This document shows positions 61,462-64,000 of a DNA stretch of 64,000 bases, in pieces. The position numbers were made by a program, and so were the translations under genes. The notes beneath the pieces were generated by a model. The model had not been told where the DNA came from, made no database searches, and saw nothing but the letters and a program-made list of their open reading frames with translations. This DNA is from [Clostridium] polysaccharolyticum (GTDB taxonomy: Bacteria > Bacillota > Clostridia > Lachnospirales > Lachnospiraceae), in the NCBI RefSeq assembly GCF_900111595.1, contig NZ_FOHN01000005.1, positions 62,001-126,000 on the forward strand. The letters are read 5' to 3'. Within the stretch, counting starts at the first letter, position 1. Each line of letters opens with the position of its first letter.

Positions 61462-63680
61462 TGGTAATTAACAAACGAATTTGCCGAAATATAAAAGAAC
61501 ATATTTCATTCTACATTTCGGCCTTTTTATTAACTGCTCTTTCTGTTATTTTATTAATCATTCTAACTACGGTTGGACACATGATTCAAAATGAAGTTTC
61601 TTCTGTTATGAAAGCAAACAACGTAGAAGATGCTGAATTCATAACTAAGATACCTATCAGTGAAGAGGAAATCAGCCAGCTGGAAAACCAGTTTAACCTC
61701 TCTTTGGAAGAAATCTCATATGCCGATTATGAAGGCAAAAATGCTACGATACGTGTTTTTGCTAATACGGAAAAGCTAAATACCTATGCTCTCCTTGAAG
61801 GAGAACATTTACAAAATGAAAGTGAACTATTAATTAATAAAGATTACTCTGTTCACCATAACATTCATGTCGGAGATATGCTTGAGCTTTTTGGAAAAGC
61901 CTTTAAAGTTGCTGGTATTGCTGTAAAATCCGATTATCTGTTTCCTCTTAAAGATACGGCAGATGTTGGATTAAACAAAGACAAATTTGGTGTTGCAATT
62001 GTCATGCCTTCTGCTTTAACCAGCCAGAATGCTCTAAAATCTTATTATGCTGTTAAATATACAAAGAAGGATAATACAGGTTTCCGAAAGCATATTGCAG
62101 AAAAATATGAACCAGTGAACTATGTTTTAGCAACTTCCAATCGCCGCATTCAATACCCTGCTACAATGGGAAACGAAATATTATCCAATACCTCTTCTAT
62201 TATTCCTTTTATGTTCCTTATGGTCATGCTCATTGTAGCCATCGTATTAGGAAGAATGGTAAGAAAAGAACAGCGGCAGATCGGTGCTCTTTCTGCTCTT
62301 GGTTACCGCAGAAATGAATTAATTAAACATTATGCCTGCTATGCAGTATTCCCAGCATTACTTGGTTCCGCAGGAGGCGTTCTGGTATCTTTCTTAATTT
62401 TAAAACCAGCATGTCTTTACTTTGCCAATAACATGGAACAACTTAATTTTAAAATATCTGTTCCATTTGCCAGCATTATTATATCACTGCTGGTTCCTGC
62501 AGTCCTGTATGCATTAACAGCCTATCTTACTGTCCAGAAAATGATGAAGCAGAATACGGTATTGCTTTTATCTGGCACTGCTGGAACCAAAAACTCAATC
62601 CGAAAAATATTTGTTCACAGCAAAATGAAATTTGCCTATAAATTCCAGATACGTTCCTTATTAAAGAACAAAATGCGTTCCATCGTCGTTCTAATTGGCA
62701 TCTGTTTTGGAAGCCTGTTAATTATGACTGGATTTGTGGCATTGGATTCAGCCAAATATATGATTCATTCTCGAATTGATGCTTCTGGAAAATATAATTA
62801 TGAATATTATCTAAATGAATACCAGACAGACGAATCCATTCAAGGAGAAAAAATACTGGCTGCCCGTTTTGAAGTAACAGGATATAATGCTCTGCTTCTT
62901 ATGACAGGTGTACGTAAAGATAGTGAATACCTTAACTGGAAAACCATTTCTGGTAAACCTATTGATCCGAGCAAGTATTACATTACTAATGTAGGTGCGG
63001 AGTATTATGGAATTAAAGCTGGTGACAAACTAACCTTCCATAACCCAATTTCTATGGAAGAACATACGATTGCCATAACCGATATCCTTGATGACAACAC
63101 TCGCAGTATTCTTTATACAAGTGCAGTTAATGTTGCACAGTTACTGCAGGTACCCGATAATTATTTCAATATTATCCAGACAAACGATAAACTGGATATT
63201 CCACAAGAGAATATTATTATGTTTAGTTCCAAGGATTTAATCAAAGAGCAGCTTGAGAAATTAATCAGCACTGTTTACAGCCTTTTAGGTGCCGTCATTT
63301 TCTTTGGTATTCTCCTTAGTATGATTTCAACCTATTTAACAGTTAATATGGTAGTGGAAGAAAACCAGAATAATATTTCTATGTTGAAGGTACTTGGATA
63401 TCGGCCAAAAGAGATTAACAGACTTGTATTGAATATAAACCACATACTATTTGTAATTGCTTTTGTAATAAGCATACCTCTTAGCAAAATAATGGCTGCC
63501 ATGATTTTTAGAGGAAATATTGAATCTATGGGAAATTATATCCAGCCTGTTGTTACGTTCCCAAGTGTCTTATATTCTTTATTAATATTGTCCTTTAGCT
63601 ACCTTGGTTCTTTATTCTTATTAAAACGGAAAGTATTCAAAGTAAATATGGTGGAAAGCCTAAAGAATTCTCGTGAATAG
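61461..63680 (+). CDS. FtsX-fold ABC transporter permease
   Basis: 739 residues. First membrane helix at about 17-40, a roughly 200-residue extracytoplasmic domain, three helices at about 242-262, 292-318 and 336-358 forming one FtsX domain, then a second module with its own extracytoplasmic region and helices near 615-640, 660-685 and 705-728. This duplicated FtsX layout is typical of Firmicutes exporters of the YknZ/BceB-related and lipoprotein-type groups; substrate unknown. Linked histidine kinase and regulator are absent from the window. One-base overlap with the ATPase gene. Confidence 0.93.
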   Translation: MVINKRICRNIKEHISFYISAFLLTALSVILLIILTTVGHMIQNEVSSVMKANNVEDAEFITKIPISEEEISQLENQFNLSLEEISYADYEGKNATIRVFANTEKLNTYALLEGEHLQNESELLINKDYSVHHNIHVGDMLELFGKAFKVAGIAVKSDYLFPLKDTADVGLNKDKFGVAIVMPSALTSQNALKSYYAVKYTKKDNTGFRKHIAEKYEPVNYVLATSNRRIQYPATMGNEILSNTSSIIPFMFLMVMLIVAIVLGRMVRKEQRQIGALSALGYRRNELIKHYACYAVFPALLGSAGGVLVSFLILKPACLYFANNMEQLNFKISVPFASIIISLLVPAVLYALTAYLTVQKMMKQNTVLLLSGTAGTKNSIRKIFVHSKMKFAYKFQIRSLLKNKMRSIVVLIGICFGSLLIMTGFVALDSAKYMIHSRIDASGKYNYEYYLNEYQTDESIQGEKILAARFEVTGYNALLLMTGVRKDSEYLNWKTISGKPIDPSKYYITNVGAEYYGIKAGDKLTFHNPISMEEHTIAITDILDDNTRSILYTSAVNVAQLLQVPDNYFNIIQTNDKLDIPQENIIMFSSKDLIKEQLEKLISTVYSLLGAVIFFGILLSMISTYLTVNMVVEENQNNISMLKVLGYRPKEINRLVLNINHILFVIAFVISIPLSKIMAAMIFRGNIESMGNYIQPVVTFPSVLYSLLILSFSYLGSLFLLKRKVFKVNMVESLKNSRE

Positions 63681-63701
63681 CAGCATTTTATTATTATAAG
63701 A

Positions 63702-63738
63702 AAGATGACTCCGAAACAATATCGAAGTCATCTTTTTT
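63702..63738 (+). terminator. Terminator of the ABC exporter operon
   Basis: AAGATGACT.CG/CG.AGTCATCTT stem with an eight-base loop, followed by TTTT. Confidence 0.92.
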
Positions 63739-63825
63739 ATCTCCATTGATATCTGTGATGTTTCCTTTTTCTAATTACCCATTGGCTGCACAATTTCTAA
63801 CATTTACAGATGTGCTGTTTCGCCA

Positions 63826-64000
63826 TTAAATATCTACAATCGTTTTGACATATTTACTATAATTCTCGCTAAGATAAATGATGTCTTCTTTATTTAGACC
63901 TTTAAAAGAAGTACTAATAAAATCAAATTCTTTCGGCCATAATGGATTATCATAAGTACTTGCGTCAATATGAATTCCATATTCATTGCCTTCGTCTGTT
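63826..64000 (-). CDS. C-terminal end of an unknown protein
   Basis: The last 57 codons of a minus-strand gene that enters from the right edge and stops with TAA at 63826-63828. It reads TDEGNEYGIHIDASTYDNPL and ends VKTIVDI. No family recognised from this fragment. No terminator is obvious between it and the exporter terminator. Confidence 0.65.
   Translation of the reverse strand, partial: TDEGNEYGIHIDASTYDNPLWPKEFDFISTSFKGLNKEDIIYLSENYSKYVKTIVDI

Overview
The window reads as chromosome of a low-G+C, spore-forming, anaerobic member of the Clostridia, most likely Lachnospiraceae. This rests on A+T-rich intergenic DNA with TTGACA/TATAAT promoters and AGGAGG ribosome sites, a CIRCE element and a Firmicutes-type LexA box, a spoIIM gene and a GerMN lipoprotein, DAHP synthase and SpoIIM types usual for Clostridia, and an S1-domain protein directly coupled to ispH. 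Genus cannot be fixed from sequence alone. No rRNA, tRNA or CRISPR array was seen.

Layout. 1-4003 (minus): two PLP enzymes of sulfur amino acid metabolism, then scpA-scpB and a membrane-anchored metallophosphoesterase. 4132-6764: a small accessory island with an IS3 transposase relic, a two-gene RiPP locus (46-aa Cys-containing precursor plus radical SAM/SPASM maturase, with its own promoter and dyad) and a 71-aa orphan protein. 6863-10661: idi, a D,D-carboxypeptidase and small envelope proteins. 10812-11956 (plus): DAHP synthase. 11932-19598 (minus): spoIIM, nudF, proC, an aminotransferase, rny, recX and SOS-type recA. 19612-27582: threonine dehydratase and the plsX-acpP-rnc-smc-ftsY core cluster. 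27636-37169: a ten-gene, tightly packed minus-strand run (rimO, pgsA, cinA, GerMN lipoprotein, RpiR regulator, flavoprotein, cmk, ispH, S1 protein, orphan cheR). 37280-38980: an unknown membrane protein on the plus strand. 39108-47834 is the most unusual stretch: a 1502-aa Cna/SpaA-type surface protein that ends in a Cys-rich tail instead of a sortase signal, two broken group II intron 5-prime ends each placed just behind a terminator, and a HelD-like helicase fused to a glycoside-hydrolase-31-type N-terminal beta-sandwich. 48013-52007: aspS, two Hsp20 genes under CIRCE and an SGNH hydrolase. 52082-58240: a chemoreceptor whose end looks frameshifted, secreted proteins including a GH43 enzyme with a ricin lectin domain, and a DUF4870 protein. 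58255-64000: an aconitase-family hydratase, a two-gene ABC exporter of MacB/FtsX type, and the end of an unknown gene.

How the genes work together. Most of the window is housekeeping: chromosome condensation (scpA, scpB and smc encode the three condensin parts at two loci), lipid and isoprenoid supply (plsX, acpP, pgsA, ispH, idi), RNA turnover (rny, rnc), DNA repair (recA, recX) and amino acid synthesis. The accessory material lies at about 4-7 kb, 39-48 kb and 52-58 kb. The best candidates for undescribed biology are the minimal RiPP locus, the helicase fusion and the Cys-tailed adhesin.
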